A stretch of DNA of 64,000 nt from Deferrisoma camini S3R1 (GCF_000526155.1 NZ_JAFN01000001.1:144824-208823), one strand, 5' to 3'. Shown: positions 25,913 through 36,900, counted from the stretch's first letter. Notes: generated by a model from the letters alone, not told the origin. Made by a program: numbers and translations.

Positions 25913-28026
25913 GGAGCCTCCGGGTACGCATAACCGCGGCCGTGGCCGCCGTTCTCCTGCTGGGCAGCGGCACGGCCTTCGTGTGGTACGCCGTCCACCG
26001 ATATCAGGGGGTGGAGGCCGAGTCGGTCCACTACGGCCGGTCCCTGGCCGACGGGCTGGCCGGCGCGGTGGAGGCGAGCCTGCTTCGGATGGACACGGAC
26101 CGGTTGGAGGAGACGCTGTCCGCCATGGCCCAGACCGGGCTGTACGACGCCGCGGCCGTGGTGGGCCGGACCGGCCGGATCCTGGCGGCCTTCCCGCCGC
26201 TTCCCGACCGGGTGGATCCCATGGCCGAGCCCCGCTGCGCGGGATGCCACGGCCGCCGGCCCCCCCTGCCCTACGAGGAGCTGGACCGGTCGGTGGCCGA
26301 CCGGCCGGTGGTGCGGGTGTTCCGCGCCATCGCCAACGGTCCCGCGTGCCAGGGCTGCCACCCCGCGTCGGACCGGGTCCTGGGGTATCTGTTCCTGGAC
26401 GCATCGGTGGCGAGCCCGTACTCCCGGCTGCTCCGGGAGGCCTGGACCGTGCTGGCGGCCGGTGCCGGGACCATCGCGGTGGTGGTGCTGGGGGTGTACG
26501 GGGTGTTGCGCTTCCTCCTCACCAAGAGGATGGAGCGGCTCGAGGAGATGGTGGACCGGTTCGAGGCCGGCCTGCCGTTGGAGGACCCGGAGGAGGAGCC
26601 CTCGGACGAGCTCGGCCGCATCGGTGCGGCCCTTTGCCGGGCCGCCCAGCGCAGGCGGGCGGTCCTGGCCGAGGTCTCGTCCCTGGCGGCCACCCTGCGG
26701 GAGCGGGGGGTGGAGGTTCAGCTGGCCCTGAGCCGTCTGCGCGAGGGGGTGGAGCGGGGCAAAGGGGTGGCCGGGGCGGTGCTCGCCGCGGTTCAGGGCC
26801 TGGACGAGGCGCTGGAGGAGACCCGCTCCCACCTGGACGCGATCGCCTCGTCCACCAGCGACAACTCCACGAGCCTGGTGGAGATGTCCGCCAGCATCGA
26901 CGAGGTGGCCGGCAGCGCCGACGAGCTGGCCCAGCAGGTCTCGGCAACGGCCGCGAGCGTGCTCCAGATGGTCCAGTCCATCGGCGAGGTGGCCGAGAAC
27001 GTGGAGGGCCTGGCCCGGGAGACCGAGGCCACGGTCTCGTCGATGAGCCAGATCGAGGCCTCCACCCGCCAGATCGAACGCAGCGCCCGGGACGCGGCAG
27101 GGTTGGGGGTGCGGGTGTCCGAGGCGGCCGAGGAAGGGGTGCGGGCCGTGGAGGCCACCCTCGAGGGGATCCACGACTCCTACCAGGTCATCCAGGACAC
27201 GGCCCGGATCACCGGGGACCTGGCCGAGGCCAGCCGGAGCATCCAGAGGGTGGTGAAGATCATCAACGAGATCAACGACAAGACCAAGCTCCTGGCCCTG
27301 AACGCCGCCATCATCGCCGCCCAGGCCGGGGAGCACGGCCGCAGCTTCGCCGTGGTGGCCCACGAGATCCAGGGGCTGTCCGACCGCACGGCCGCGAGCA
27401 CCGGCGAGATCTTCCGGATCGTGCGGGGCATCCAGGAGCAGGCCGAGGCGGCCAACGAGGCCGTGGCCCGAGGCCAGTCCGCCACCGCCCGCAGCGTGGA
27501 GCTGGCCGAGAGGGCCGGCCAGGCCCTCCGGCACATCCTGGACACGGCCCGCACCGCGAGCCGGATGAACCAGCAGATCCTCGAGGCCACCGAGGAGCAG
27601 GCCCGGGGCAGCCAGAACGTGGTGGGCTCGATGCAGCAGGTGGCGGCCATGGTGGAGCACATCCGCCAGGCCGCACGGGAGCACCGAGAGAGCGGGGACC
27701 TGGTGGGCCAGTCCACCGAGATCATGCGCAACCTCACCGAGCAGGTGAAGCTGGCCACGGCCGAGCAGGCCGAGGTGAGCCGGTACATCTCGGACGCCAT
27801 CTCCGCCATCGACCGGAACCTGCAGGACCTGCTGGGGGCCGTGGCCAGGGAGCGGGAGGAGACCGAGCGGATCCTCGGCCACATGCATGAGCTGCGGGCC
27901 CGCAGCGGGGAACAGGAGTCCGGGGTGGAGGAGGTGGAGACGGTCATCCGCGAGCTCCAGACCCAAATCGACGGCCTGGAGCGCAGGGCCCAGGCCCTCC
28001 TGGGCGGACGGGGGGCGACGGCGTGA
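25909..28026 (+). CDS. Methyl-accepting receptor with periplasmic di-heme c sensor domain
   Basis: The 705-residue product has a transmembrane helix at about 8-28, a periplasmic domain, and a second helix at about 178-203. The periplasmic domain holds two heme-c motifs, CAGCH (110-114) and CQGCH (147-151). A HAMP-like linker and a full signalling domain follow, with the tip at about 455-510 ([36 protein letters not shown]). Heme-c chemoreceptors of this type are known from Geobacter and relatives, where they sense redox potential or small ligands. Here it is the only receptor in the operon with a sensing domain, so it is probably the input of the whole pathway. Start and stop overlap the neighbouring genes by 4 nt each (ATGA). 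Confidence 0.92.
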   Translation: MRSLRVRITAAVAAVLLLGSGTAFVWYAVHRYQGVEAESVHYGRSLADGLAGAVEASLLRMDTDRLEETLSAMAQTGLYDAAAVVGRTGRILAAFPPLPDRVDPMAEPRCAGCHGRRPPLPYEELDRSVADRPVVRVFRAIANGPACQGCHPASDRVLGYLFLDASVASPYSRLLREAWTVLAAGAGTIAVVVLGVYGVLRFLLTKRMERLEEMVDRFEAGLPLEDPEEEPSDELGRIGAALCRAAQRRRAVLAEVSSLAATLRERGVEVQLALSRLREGVERGKGVAGAVLAAVQGLDEALEETRSHLDAIASSTSDNSTSLVEMSASIDEVAGSADELAQQVSATAASVLQMVQSIGEVAENVEGLARETEATVSSMSQIEASTRQIERSARDAAGLGVRVSEAAEEGVRAVEATLEGIHDSYQVIQDTARITGDLAEASRSIQRVVKIINEINDKTKLLALNAAIIAAQAGEHGRSFAVVAHEIQGLSDRTAASTGEIFRIVRGIQEQAEAANEAVARGQSATARSVELAERAGQALRHILDTARTASRMNQQILEATEEQARGSQNVVGSMQQVAAMVEHIRQAAREHRESGDLVGQSTEIMRNLTEQVKLATAEQAEVSRYISDAISAIDRNLQDLLGAVAREREETERILGHMHELRARSGEQESGVEEVETVIRELQTQIDGLERRAQALLGGRGATA

Positions 28027-29060
28027 GGAAGGCCCGGATCCTGGTGGTGGACGACAGCCCCTACGTGCGGCGGTTCTTGCGGGAAGCGCTGGAGCCCGAG
28101 CCGTGGGTGGCGGCAGTCGAGGGAGCCACCAACGGCCAGACCGCCCTGGCCAAGGCCCTGCACGCGCCCCCGGACCTGGTGACCCTCGACCTCCACATGC
28201 CGGTCATGGATGGATTCACCTTCCTGCGGCTGTTCCGGGCCCGGTTTCGGGCGCCGGTGCTGGTGGTCAGCTCCCACGCCGACCTGGAGAACGTGGAGCG
28301 GGCCATGGAGCTGGGAGCCAACGGCTTCATCTCGAAGCCCGAGGATCCCTACCGGAACCTGGACGCCATCGTCGAGGAGGTGAGGGCCAAGGCCCGCAAC
28401 GCCTTGGAGCTGCGGGTCCCCCGGGCCGAGGACGGGGGGGCGGGCCGAGGCCGGCACCCGCCCCCCCGGGACTTCCCGGTGATCGCGATCGGCGCCTCGT
28501 CCGGGGGCCCCCCGGGGCTCCAGTACCTGCTCTCGGCGCTGCCCCCCACCCCCCTTGCCGCGGTGCTGATCGCCCAGCACATGCCCGCGGGGTTCACCGA
28601 GGCGTTCGCCAAGCGGCTGGACCGGGTGCTGCCGTTTCCGGTGCGGGAGGGCAGGGAAGGGGCGGCGGTGGGCCCCGGAGAGGTGTGGATCGCGCCGGGG
28701 GGGCGGCACCTGACCGTGGACCCCGGGGGGCGGCTGCGGCTGGAGGACGGGGCCCAGAGCCTGTACAGCCCCAGCGTGGACCGGCTGTTCGAGACCGCGG
28801 CCGCGGCGTTCGGGGCCCGCCTCACCGCGGTGGTGCTCACGGGAATGGGCCGGGACGGGGCGGCCGGGGTGGAGGCGGTGAAGGCGGCGGGGGGGGCGGT
28901 GATCGCCGAGTCGGAGAACACCGCGGTGATCCACGGTATGCCCCGTCAGGCCGCCGCCACGGGGTGTGTGGACGAGGTGCTGTCCCTGCCCGAGATCTCG
29001 TTGCGGCTGCTGGAGCTCGCCCGGGGGGAACCCCTCACCGGATCCACAGCCCTCGGGTGA
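28023..29060 (+). CDS. cheB: CheB protein-glutamate methylesterase
   Basis: The 345-residue product has a receiver domain with phospho-acceptor Asp56 (LVTLDLHMPVMDG). A short linker leads to the methylesterase domain, with catalytic Ser in GASSGGP (about 159-160), His in QHMP (about 186) and Asp in TGMGRDGAAG. It would remove methyl groups from receptor glutamates once phosphorylated by CheA. It is the last gene of the operon. No CheR methyltransferase is encoded in this cluster, so the opposing reaction must come from elsewhere. Its 3' end overlaps the convergent DUF6178-like gene by 26 nt. Confidence 0.95.
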   Translation: MRKARILVVDDSPYVRRFLREALEPEPWVAAVEGATNGQTALAKALHAPPDLVTLDLHMPVMDGFTFLRLFRARFRAPVLVVSSHADLENVERAMELGANGFISKPEDPYRNLDAIVEEVRAKARNALELRVPRAEDGGAGRGRHPPPRDFPVIAIGASSGGPPGLQYLLSALPPTPLAAVLIAQHMPAGFTEAFAKRLDRVLPFPVREGREGAAVGPGEVWIAPGGRHLTVDPGGRLRLEDGAQSLYSPSVDRLFETAAAAFGARLTAVVLTGMGRDGAAGVEAVKAAGGAVIAESENTAVIHGMPRQAAATGCVDEVLSLPEISLRLLELARGEPLTGSTALG

Positions 29061-30750
29061 ACCGGGGGTCGGGAACCTCGTCCGGGGCCAGGTGGCCGAA
29101 CTCCTCCTCCAGCAGCCCGAAGCACTCCAACACGAACTCCCGCAGGAACATCCGGTCGGTCCCCGACAGGGGCAGCAGCAGCTCCACCCACTCCACCGAG
29201 GCGTCGGCCAGGCTGGGCTTCACCCGGCGGGGCGGCCGGTCCTCCTCCCACACCTTTGCCAGACCCTCCCGGGCCCGTCGGCGGGGAATCGGGGCGAACC
29301 GGAACCCCCGGTCGAGGGCCGCGTTCACGAGCGAGGTGAGGAACACGGTCGAGGTCTTCAGGTGCTCCGGCTCCAGGTCCCGCAGGGCCTCCTTGCAGTC
29401 GTCGAGCCGCAGATCCACCACCGACAGCAGGAACCGCCCCAGGAACTCCGCCTTGTCCACGGCCCGGCTCGCCCGGTCCACCTCCGACACGGCGCGAAAC
29501 TCGCGGTAGACCGGGGCGGCCTCGTCCCCGGCGTACCACAGGGGGTGGGGCCGCAGCAGGCCGTCCAGGATCTCGCCCAGGGGCGGGTCGAGGAACAGCA
29601 GCCGCTCCTTGTGCCCCTCGGGCCAGCCCCGGCGGAACACGTGGCGGGCCCGGTTCCGGGCGGCCGCGATCCGGGTCCAACCCACCCGGAACAGGTGCTG
29701 GAGCCAGTGGCGCTCCAGCAGCCGGGCCGCGGCCTCCTCGTCGGGGCCGGCCAGGGCCTCGAGCCCGATCGCCAGGTACCCCGCCACCTTGGCCAGGGCC
29801 CGGCCGTAGCTCTCCATCCTGTCCAGGTCCAGGCGGTCCGCCACCATCACCCGGTTCGTCAAGGTGGCCAGCTCCAGCTGGATCGACTCGGCCGCGGCCG
29901 GGTCCCGCACCCGGCCCAGGGCCCTCACCACCAGGTCGGGCGCCACCGAAGGGGCCGCGATGGGATAGCGGGGGGCGGCCTCGGGCTCGCCGTCGGGGTC
30001 CGGCGTGGGCGGCCCCCCCCGCACCGGCAGCTCCCGGGCGGAGGTCACCTCCATGGGCACGTACACCTCCATGGCCTCGTCCCACTCCGGAAACCCCCGC
30101 ATGGCCAGCCGCCGCACCCGCTCCTGGTACACGTGCTCCTCGAGCTCCGAGTCCACCTCGCCCAGCAGGGCCTCCATGAGTCGGAGGTACCGGTCCGGAT
30201 CGGCCTGCCGGAGCACCCCGAGGACGGTCTTGACCAGGTCCTCGTGCTCGGCCGCGCAACGCACGTAGTAGAACCCGTCCACCGTGATCGGGGCCCGGCC
30301 GGGCAGATCCTGGAACGGATCCTCGTCCGGTTCGTGGGGCCGGACCACCCGCACCACCCGGCCCAGGTAGAGGGTGAGGTCCGCCAGGTCCAGCTGCCGG
30401 AGCCACCGGGCCAGGGGGGCCTCGCCGCACGAGGCCAGGAGCCGGAGCCAGGGCACGACCCGGCCCGGCCGCACCCGGTCGCCCTTCCACAGCTCCAGGT
30501 CCAGGAAGAACTCCACCTGGTCGGCCCGAGCGTGGGCCAGCACCAGGGGCACGTTGTCCGGGTCCATCTCCTTGAGCGTGAAGTACAGCTCCTCCGGGGG
30601 CAGCAGGGCCACCACGGCCGCCAGCCGCGGGGTGGCCAGCAGACGCTCCTCGCGGGCCTCGCCCCGGAGGCTCAAGATCTCGTCGATCTCCCGGCGAAGC
30701 GGGGTGGCGATCACCTGCCCCCGCCGGGCAGGGGTCTGGACTTCCGACAT
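29035..30750 (-). CDS. DUF6178-like protein
   Basis: The 571-residue, mostly helical, soluble protein has no signal peptide or membrane segment. Its layout matches, from memory, the DUF6178 family common in Geobacter and relatives. Recognisable stretches are LPPEELYFTLKEMDPDNVP near residue 52, WLRQLDLADLTLYLGRVV near 115 and EDEDPFQDLPG-like acidic motifs. An acidic/Pro linker lies at about 240-265. The function of the family is not known. ATG 30750 has AGAGGA upstream. The gene faces the chemosensory operon tail to tail and overlaps cheB by 26 nt. The family assignment comes from general resemblance and should be treated as moderate. Confidence 0.7.
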   Translation of the reverse strand: MSEVQTPARRGQVIATPLRREIDEILSLRGEAREERLLATPRLAAVVALLPPEELYFTLKEMDPDNVPLVLAHARADQVEFFLDLELWKGDRVRPGRVVPWLRLLASCGEAPLARWLRQLDLADLTLYLGRVVRVVRPHEPDEDPFQDLPGRAPITVDGFYYVRCAAEHEDLVKTVLGVLRQADPDRYLRLMEALLGEVDSELEEHVYQERVRRLAMRGFPEWDEAMEVYVPMEVTSARELPVRGGPPTPDPDGEPEAAPRYPIAAPSVAPDLVVRALGRVRDPAAAESIQLELATLTNRVMVADRLDLDRMESYGRALAKVAGYLAIGLEALAGPDEEAAARLLERHWLQHLFRVGWTRIAAARNRARHVFRRGWPEGHKERLLFLDPPLGEILDGLLRPHPLWYAGDEAAPVYREFRAVSEVDRASRAVDKAEFLGRFLLSVVDLRLDDCKEALRDLEPEHLKTSTVFLTSLVNAALDRGFRFAPIPRRRAREGLAKVWEEDRPPRRVKPSLADASVEWVELLLPLSGTDRMFLREFVLECFGLLEEEFGHLAPDEVPDPRFTRGLWIR

Positions 30751-30945
30751 GCAATCCTCTTGACGGCAGGGCGGCGGAAGGGGGCCGCCGCCCGGTTCGT
30801 GTTCTTGGGGCCGGGCGGAAGCGTAACACGGGGCCGCAACGGCCGACCAGAGCCGGTTGCCGGCCCGCGGCGAACCCGGTACGATCGCGGCCCCAAACCT
30901 TCACCGGCCCGGGACGAGACCGGGCCCAGGAGGGCGTGCGACGTG

Positions 30946-32481
30946 ATGGGAACGGCGAGGAGATTGCGGACTCTTTCGTTGCCCCGGCGGGCCGCGTGGG
31001 CCCTGGCGATCTGCCTGGTGGCCGCCGCCACGGCCGCGGCCAACCCCGGGGGCTCCCTCGAGGGCCGGGTGCAGGAGCACCGCCTGGCGAACGGGCTCAC
31101 CGTGCTGGCCCTGCGGCGGGGGGTGGCACCGGTGGTGAGCCTGCAGATGACCTTCCGGGTCGGCGGGGTGGACGAGCCGTCGGGCTACACCGGCATGGCC
31201 CACCTGCTGGAGCACCTCCTGTTCAAGGGAACCCGGACCCTGGGAACCCGGGACTGGCAGAGGGAGGAGCCCCTGCTGCGGCAGATCGAGCGGGTGGGGC
31301 GGGCCCTGGACCGGGAACGGCGCAAGGGGGACCGGGCCGACCCCCAGGAGGTCGAGCGCCTGCGGGCGGAGCTCCGGCGGCTGCAGGAGGAGCACCGGTC
31401 GCTGGTGCTCAAGGACGAGATCGACGCCATCTACACCCGCAACGGGGCCGTGGGGTTCAACGCGTTCACCAGCTCGGACCTCACCAGCTACATCGTGAGC
31501 CTGCCTTCGAACCGGCTGGAGCTGTGGGCCCGGATCGAGTCGGAGCGGATGCGCGACCCGGTGCTGCGGGAGTACTACGTGGAGCGCGACGTGGTGGTGG
31601 AGGAGCGGCGCCAGCGCTACGGGTCGGACCCGGACGGCCGGCTCTACGAGACCCTGCTGTCCACGGCGTTCCGGGCCCACCCCTACCGGGACCCCGTGAT
31701 CGGCTGGCCGGCCGACCTGGAGACCCTGGACCTGGAGGCCACCCGGCGGTTCTTCCGGGACTACTACGGGCCCGACAACGCCGTGATCGTGGCGGTGGGC
31801 GACGTGGACCCCCCCGCCTTCTTCCGGTTGGTGGAGCGGTACTTCGGCGACCTGCCGGCCCGGGGGGTGTCGCGCCGGCCGATCACCCGGGAGCCCCCCC
31901 AGCAGGGGCCCCGGCGGGCCGAGGTGTGGTTCGACGCCGAGCCCCGGCTGGTGGTGGCGTTCCATAAGCCCACCCTGCCCCACCGGGACGACTACGTGTT
32001 CGACGTGATCGAGGCCGTGCTGACCGACGGCCGAAGCTCGCGGCTGGTGCGCGAGCTGGTGGACCGGCAGCGGGTGGCCGCCTCGGTGAGCGCGGCCAAC
32101 GGGCTGCCGGGCGCCCGGTACCCCAATCTGTTCGCGGTGTTCCTGACCCCGCTGCAGGGGGTGGGCGTGGACGAGGCCGAGCGGGCGCTCCTGGCCGAGC
32201 TGGACCGGCTGGGCCGGGAGCCGCCCACCCCCGAGGAGCTGGAGCGGGTGCTTCGCCGGCTCGAGGCCTCGCGGGTGCGTAGCCTGCTGTCCAACTCGGG
32301 GCTGGCACGGCGGCTCGCCTACTTCCAGGCTCTGACCGGCGACTGGCGCTACATCGAGGAGCACCCCCGGGTCCTCCGGACCATCACCCCCGACGAGGTG
32401 GCCGCGGTGGCCCGCCGGTACCTGACCCCCCAGAACCGCACCGTGGTGGTGCTGCGGCCCCGCCCGGAGGAGGACCGATGA
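30946..32481 (+). CDS. M16-family zinc metallopeptidase, catalytic subunit
   Basis: The 511-residue product has a signal peptide (hydrophobic 16-32, ATAAA-NPG). The M16 peptidase domain has the inverted zinc motif HLLEH (His86, Glu89, His90). A distal acidic cluster, YVERDVVVEERRQRYG, supplies the third zinc ligand. An unusual charged coiled-coil insertion of about 65 residues (about 105-170) separates the zinc motif from the conserved NAFTSSDLTSYIVSLP. A C-terminal M16 domain follows. The ATG at 30946 lies 11 nt after AGGAGGG; a GTG at 30943 has better spacing and would add one residue. The last codon overlaps the next gene, which encodes the non-catalytic partner. It probably degrades peptides in the periplasm. 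Confidence 0.9.
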   Translation: MGTARRLRTLSLPRRAAWALAICLVAAATAAANPGGSLEGRVQEHRLANGLTVLALRRGVAPVVSLQMTFRVGGVDEPSGYTGMAHLLEHLLFKGTRTLGTRDWQREEPLLRQIERVGRALDRERRKGDRADPQEVERLRAELRRLQEEHRSLVLKDEIDAIYTRNGAVGFNAFTSSDLTSYIVSLPSNRLELWARIESERMRDPVLREYYVERDVVVEERRQRYGSDPDGRLYETLLSTAFRAHPYRDPVIGWPADLETLDLEATRRFFRDYYGPDNAVIVAVGDVDPPAFFRLVERYFGDLPARGVSRRPITREPPQQGPRRAEVWFDAEPRLVVAFHKPTLPHRDDYVFDVIEAVLTDGRSSRLVRELVDRQRVAASVSAANGLPGARYPNLFAVFLTPLQGVGVDEAERALLAELDRLGREPPTPEELERVLRRLEASRVRSLLSNSGLARRLAYFQALTGDWRYIEEHPRVLRTITPDEVAAVARRYLTPQNRTVVVLRPRPEEDR

Positions 32482-33890
32482 GCACGAAGGGGTGTTTCCG
32501 GAAAGCCGTCCTCGTCCTCGCCGCGCTCGGGCTCGCGGCCTGTGCCGGCCGGCGGCCCCTGGATCCCCGGACCGCCGAGTTCCCCCCGCCCCGGCTGCCC
32601 GAGATCCGGGTGGGCCAGGGCTCGTTGGGGCAGGGGCCGGCGTGGTTCTGGGTGGAGGACCACGACGTGCCCCTGGTGCGGCTGTACCTGGCCGTGCGGG
32701 CCGGCGAGGTGTACGACCCCCCCGACAAGGCCGGCCTGGCCCGGGTGGCGAGCCTGGCCTGGCGCACCGGCGGTGCCGGGGACCTCTCCCCCGAGGCCTT
32801 CGACCAGGCCCTGGAGAGCCGGGGCATGGAGCTCGAGCTCCGGTTGGGCCGGGACAAGGGCTGGATCTCCCTGACCGTGCTGCCCGACGACCTGGACCGG
32901 GGCCTGGATCTCCTGGCCCGGCTCCTGTGGGACCCGGCGTTCCGGCCCGACCGGGTGGACTGGGCCAGGGCCCAGGTGGCCGAGGGGCTCCGGCGGGAGG
33001 AGGACGACCCCCAGAGCCTGGCGTTCCGGGAGATGCGGCGGGCGCTGTTTCGGGGCCATCCCCGTGGCCAGACCCCCACCGAGGGGTCGGTGGCTCGGAT
33101 CTCCCGGGAGGACGTGGTGGCCCTGCACCGGCGGCTCGTGGGCGCCGGCGCCTGGACCGTGGGTGCGGTGGGGGACTTCGACCCCGACCGGTTGGGCCGC
33201 CGGCTGGCCGAGCTGCTGGGCGGTCTGCCCCGGGACGGCGGCGCATTCCCCCGGCTTCCCCCGCCCGAGGAGCCTGCCCCCGTCGCGGTGGTGGTTCCCC
33301 GGCCCCTGCCCCAGGCTACGGTGGTGTGGGCCTGGCTCGGGCCGGAACGCACCGCCCCGGACTTCGGGCCCATGGAGGTGTGCGATCATCTGCTCGGAGC
33401 CGGAGGGTTCGGATCCCGGCTGGTGCGGGAGATCCGGTCCAACCGGGGGCTCGCGTACAGCGTGGGGAGCTTCTACCAGGCCCTGCCGTCCTTCGGGGTG
33501 CTGGGCGCCTACGGCCTGACCAAGACCGAGACCGTGGGCCAGGTGGTGGAGCTGATGGCGGCCGAGGTGCGGCGCCTGGCCGACACCCTGAGCCCGGCCG
33601 AGGTGGCCCAGGCGCGCCGGAGCCTCGTGACCCGGTACGTGTTCCGGTACGACGATCCGGCCAACCTGGTGCGCGACCGCATGGGGAACCTGCTGGACGG
33701 CCTGCCCCTGGACCTGGGGGATCGGTACCCCGAGGCCGTGGCCGCCGTGACCGTGGAGTCGGCCCGCCGCGCGGCCCGGACCCACCTGGACCCGAGCCGG
33801 GGCGTGTGGGTGCTGGTGGGCGATCTGGACCCGGCCGACCCTCGGTGGACCCGCCTGGGCACGGTGGAGGTGGTGCGGGTGGAGAAATGA
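32478..33890 (+). CDS. M16-family lipoprotein, non-catalytic subunit
   Basis: The 470-residue product has a lipoprotein signal peptide (LAACAG, Cys at about 22) and two M16 domains. The position of the zinc motif reads KAGLARVASLAW, so HxxEH is missing and the subunit cannot bind the catalytic zinc. The C-terminal domain keeps the Arg/Tyr substrate-binding signature (SRLVREIRSNRGLAYSVGSF). Such pairs of one catalytic and one R/Y-bearing M16 protein form heterodimers in many bacteria. Its start overlaps the catalytic-subunit stop (ATGA). Lipidation would tether the complex to a membrane. Confidence 0.9.
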   Translation: MSTKGCFRKAVLVLAALGLAACAGRRPLDPRTAEFPPPRLPEIRVGQGSLGQGPAWFWVEDHDVPLVRLYLAVRAGEVYDPPDKAGLARVASLAWRTGGAGDLSPEAFDQALESRGMELELRLGRDKGWISLTVLPDDLDRGLDLLARLLWDPAFRPDRVDWARAQVAEGLRREEDDPQSLAFREMRRALFRGHPRGQTPTEGSVARISREDVVALHRRLVGAGAWTVGAVGDFDPDRLGRRLAELLGGLPRDGGAFPRLPPPEEPAPVAVVVPRPLPQATVVWAWLGPERTAPDFGPMEVCDHLLGAGGFGSRLVREIRSNRGLAYSVGSFYQALPSFGVLGAYGLTKTETVGQVVELMAAEVRRLADTLSPAEVAQARRSLVTRYVFRYDDPANLVRDRMGNLLDGLPLDLGDRYPEAVAAVTVESARRAARTHLDPSRGVWVLVGDLDPADPRWTRLGTVEVVRVEK

Positions 33891-33910
33891 CTGCCAACCG
33901 GAGGACGACG

Positions 33911-36900
33911 ATGCCGGAACCCGACCTCTCGGTCGAGAAACGCCTGCAGGGGCTGGAGGAGCACGAGCTTCAGATCCTGGAGCTGATCGCCGTGGTGCCG
34001 GCGCCCAAGGGACTGGGGGAGTTGGTCGACGTGGCGTCCCTGGCGGAGATCTGCTCGTCGAAACGGGCCCGGGCAGCCCTCAACCGCCTGGCCGCGGACG
34101 GCCTGATCCAAAAGAAAGGCCGACGGTTCTCCTGCGCCCCCGAGCTGGAGCACCACCTCGTCCGCAGGCTGGTGCGGCAGGGGCACTACGAGATCGCCCA
34201 GATCGCCGCAGTGGCGTTTGAGCCGCGGGGCTTTCCCCTGCACTCCTGGCTCTGGGACCGGGATCAGTTGGAGCGCGAACTGCGAGTCGCCCTTCTGGGG
34301 GGCGTGCTGTCCGAGGCCAGCGAGCTTGCCCAGGCGGCGATGGACCGGTTCCCCAAGGACGCGGCCCGGCTCCACCCCTACCGCTGGGTGCTGGATCGTC
34401 TGTTCGACCCGGAGGATCTGCTCCGACTTCCGGACCAGCTCCTCCACGAGGTGCTCTCGGAGGTGGTTTGGGACGGGTTCTGCCGGTTCCGGAACGAGGC
34501 CGAGTACCTGGGCGTGATGGAGGAGATGCTCCGCCAAGGAAGGGCTTCCCCCTGGATGGCCTGCTTCCTCGCCACCCACTACCTGTGGATCGGCCTTCCG
34601 GAACTGGCAGAGGAGGTGATCTCCGCCCTGGAACCGAGCTTGGACACCCTGAGCATCCTCGGGATGGTGGCCTGTATGAGGGGCCGGCCGGCCGAGGCCT
34701 TGGAGCGGTTCGCCGAGGCGGAGCGGTTGCTGGAGAAGGGCGCAAGGGGGAGGAAAAAACCGGCCCTGCGCGAGATCCCGGGCCTGTTCCAGGTGGCAGC
34801 CCTGCTTAGCACCGGACGCCGGGAGGATGCGGAAGCGGCGGAGGAGCGGCTACTCCTGCTCAAGCAAGGAAAGGGGGCTTTCCGGCCGACGCTCCAGCGG
34901 CTCCATCGCATTGTTCTCCAACGGCTGGGTCGGCGGGGCGAGGCCGAGGCCGTCGATGTGGACGCCGGGGGCGTGGCGGGGGACCATCCCTACGACCTGT
35001 TCGAGTGCATCGCACGCCGTTGGGACCGCGGCAAGGGGGAGCGGTTCCCGTGGAAGGCGCTCGAACGGATCCGGACCCGGGCGGCCGAAGGGGGGTTGCT
35101 GTGGATCGCGGCCGAGGCGTCGTACCTGCAGAGCCTGCGAACGAACGCCCCTCCGGAGGTGGGCAAGGCGGCGGAGGAGTTCTTCCGGGAGGCCGGACTC
35201 CGGCCCCTGGCGGAGCTGCTTCAGCCCACCGAGCCGTGGGAGACCGCGCTGGAGGCCCTGGGCGGGGTGGCCGATGCCACGGACTCCGGCCGCCCCGAAG
35301 CCGCGCCGGACACCCGGGTCGTGTGGTGCCTGGAACTGGTCGGATCCGGGGTGCGCCTGGAGGTGCGGGAGCAGAAGCGGACCCGCCGGGGCAAGGGATG
35401 GACGAAGGGGCGGAGGATCGATCCGTACCGGCACCTCGACCGTCTGGTGTGCGCCGAGGCCCTGCCCCCCGAGGACGAGAGGGTTCTGTTCGCCCTGCTG
35501 CGCAAGGGACGCCGGTACGGCGATCCCCTGAGCTACTGGAGCGGTGCGGATGCCGGCCTGCTCCTCAAGGCCCTGGTGGGCCATCCGAGGGTCGTATGGG
35601 CCCACGATCCCCACACCCCCATCGAGGTGGTGGTGGAGGAGCCGGTGCTCGAGGTGACCCGGACGCGGGGCGGGTACCGGGTGCGGCTCGTGCCCCACAT
35701 TCCCCACCTCATGGGCTCGGTGGTGGAAGCGGACGGCCCCCGTCGGATCCGGCTGGTGGAGGCCGGGCCGGTGCACCGCCGGATCGCGGCCGTGATCGGA
35801 TCGGGGCTCACGGTGCCGACATCGGGGCTGGAGCGCCTCCGTGAGGCGATCGGCGGGGTGGCGCCGTTCCTCACGGTCCGTTCCGAGGTGGAGGGCGTGG
35901 GAACCGGCGTGGAGGTGGAGGAGGCGGACGACCGGGTGCGGCTGCGCCTGAGGCCCCAAGGGAAGGGGCTGACGGTCGAGGCCGGGTTCCGGCCGTTCGG
36001 GACGGAGGGCCCGTTCGTTCGGCCGGGGGAGGGCGATGCCACCCTGGTGGCCGCCGTGGCCGGCAGACGGCGGGCGGTCCGCCGGGATCTGGCGGCCGAG
36101 AAGCGCCGGGTGGCCGAGGTGCTGAGCGGCTGCCCCGGGCTCGGCGATCTGAGGGGCGACCGGTGGGACTGGGAGGTCCCCACGACCCACGAGGCCCTCG
36201 ACCTGCTCCTGTTCCTCCACGACCTGGGCGACCGGATCGGGGTCGAGTGGCCCGAGGGCGAGGAGATCCGGGTGTCGAAGCCGCTCACCCCCGACGCCCT
36301 GCGGGTCTCGGTTCGGGGCGGGGAGCACTGGTTCGCGGTGTCGGGGGAGATCGATGTCGACGAGGACCAGGTGGTGGCCATGCGGGAGGTCCTGGAACAC
36401 CTGCGGGAGGCTCCGGGCCGGTTCGTGCCCCTGGGGGAGGGGCGGTTCCTGGCGCTGACCGAGGCGTTTCGCCGGAGGCTGGAGGACCTCGACGCGCTCC
36501 TGGAGCGGCACGGCCGGGGGTTGCGGATGCCGTCGCTGGCCGCGCCCATGCTCGAAGAGGTGGCCGGGGAGGCGGGAGGGTTCCGTACCGACCGGACGTG
36601 GAAGGAGCACCTGCAGCGCATCCGGGAGGCCGCCCGGCTGGAGCCGGAGCTCCCCGACGGGTTCCGGGGTGAGCTCCGGCCGTACCAGCTCGAGGCGTTT
36701 CGCTGGCTGTGCCGGTTGGCCCACTGGGGGGCCGGCGCCTGCCTGGCCGACGACATGGGGTTGGGCAAGACCGTGGAGGCCCTGGCCGTGATCGCCCGCA
36801 GGGCTTCGAACGGCCCGACCCTGGTGGTGGCCCCGACCTCGGTGGGGCCCAACTGGGCCGAGGAGGCCCGCCGGTTCACCCCGGAGCTGCGGGTTCACGT

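Noticed and set aside
24019-27966. 1,300-codon open frame antisense to the chemosensory receptors
   Set aside because: It mirrors receptor coding sequence, with no domain of its own and no ribosome-binding site. The plus-strand genes have clear motifs.
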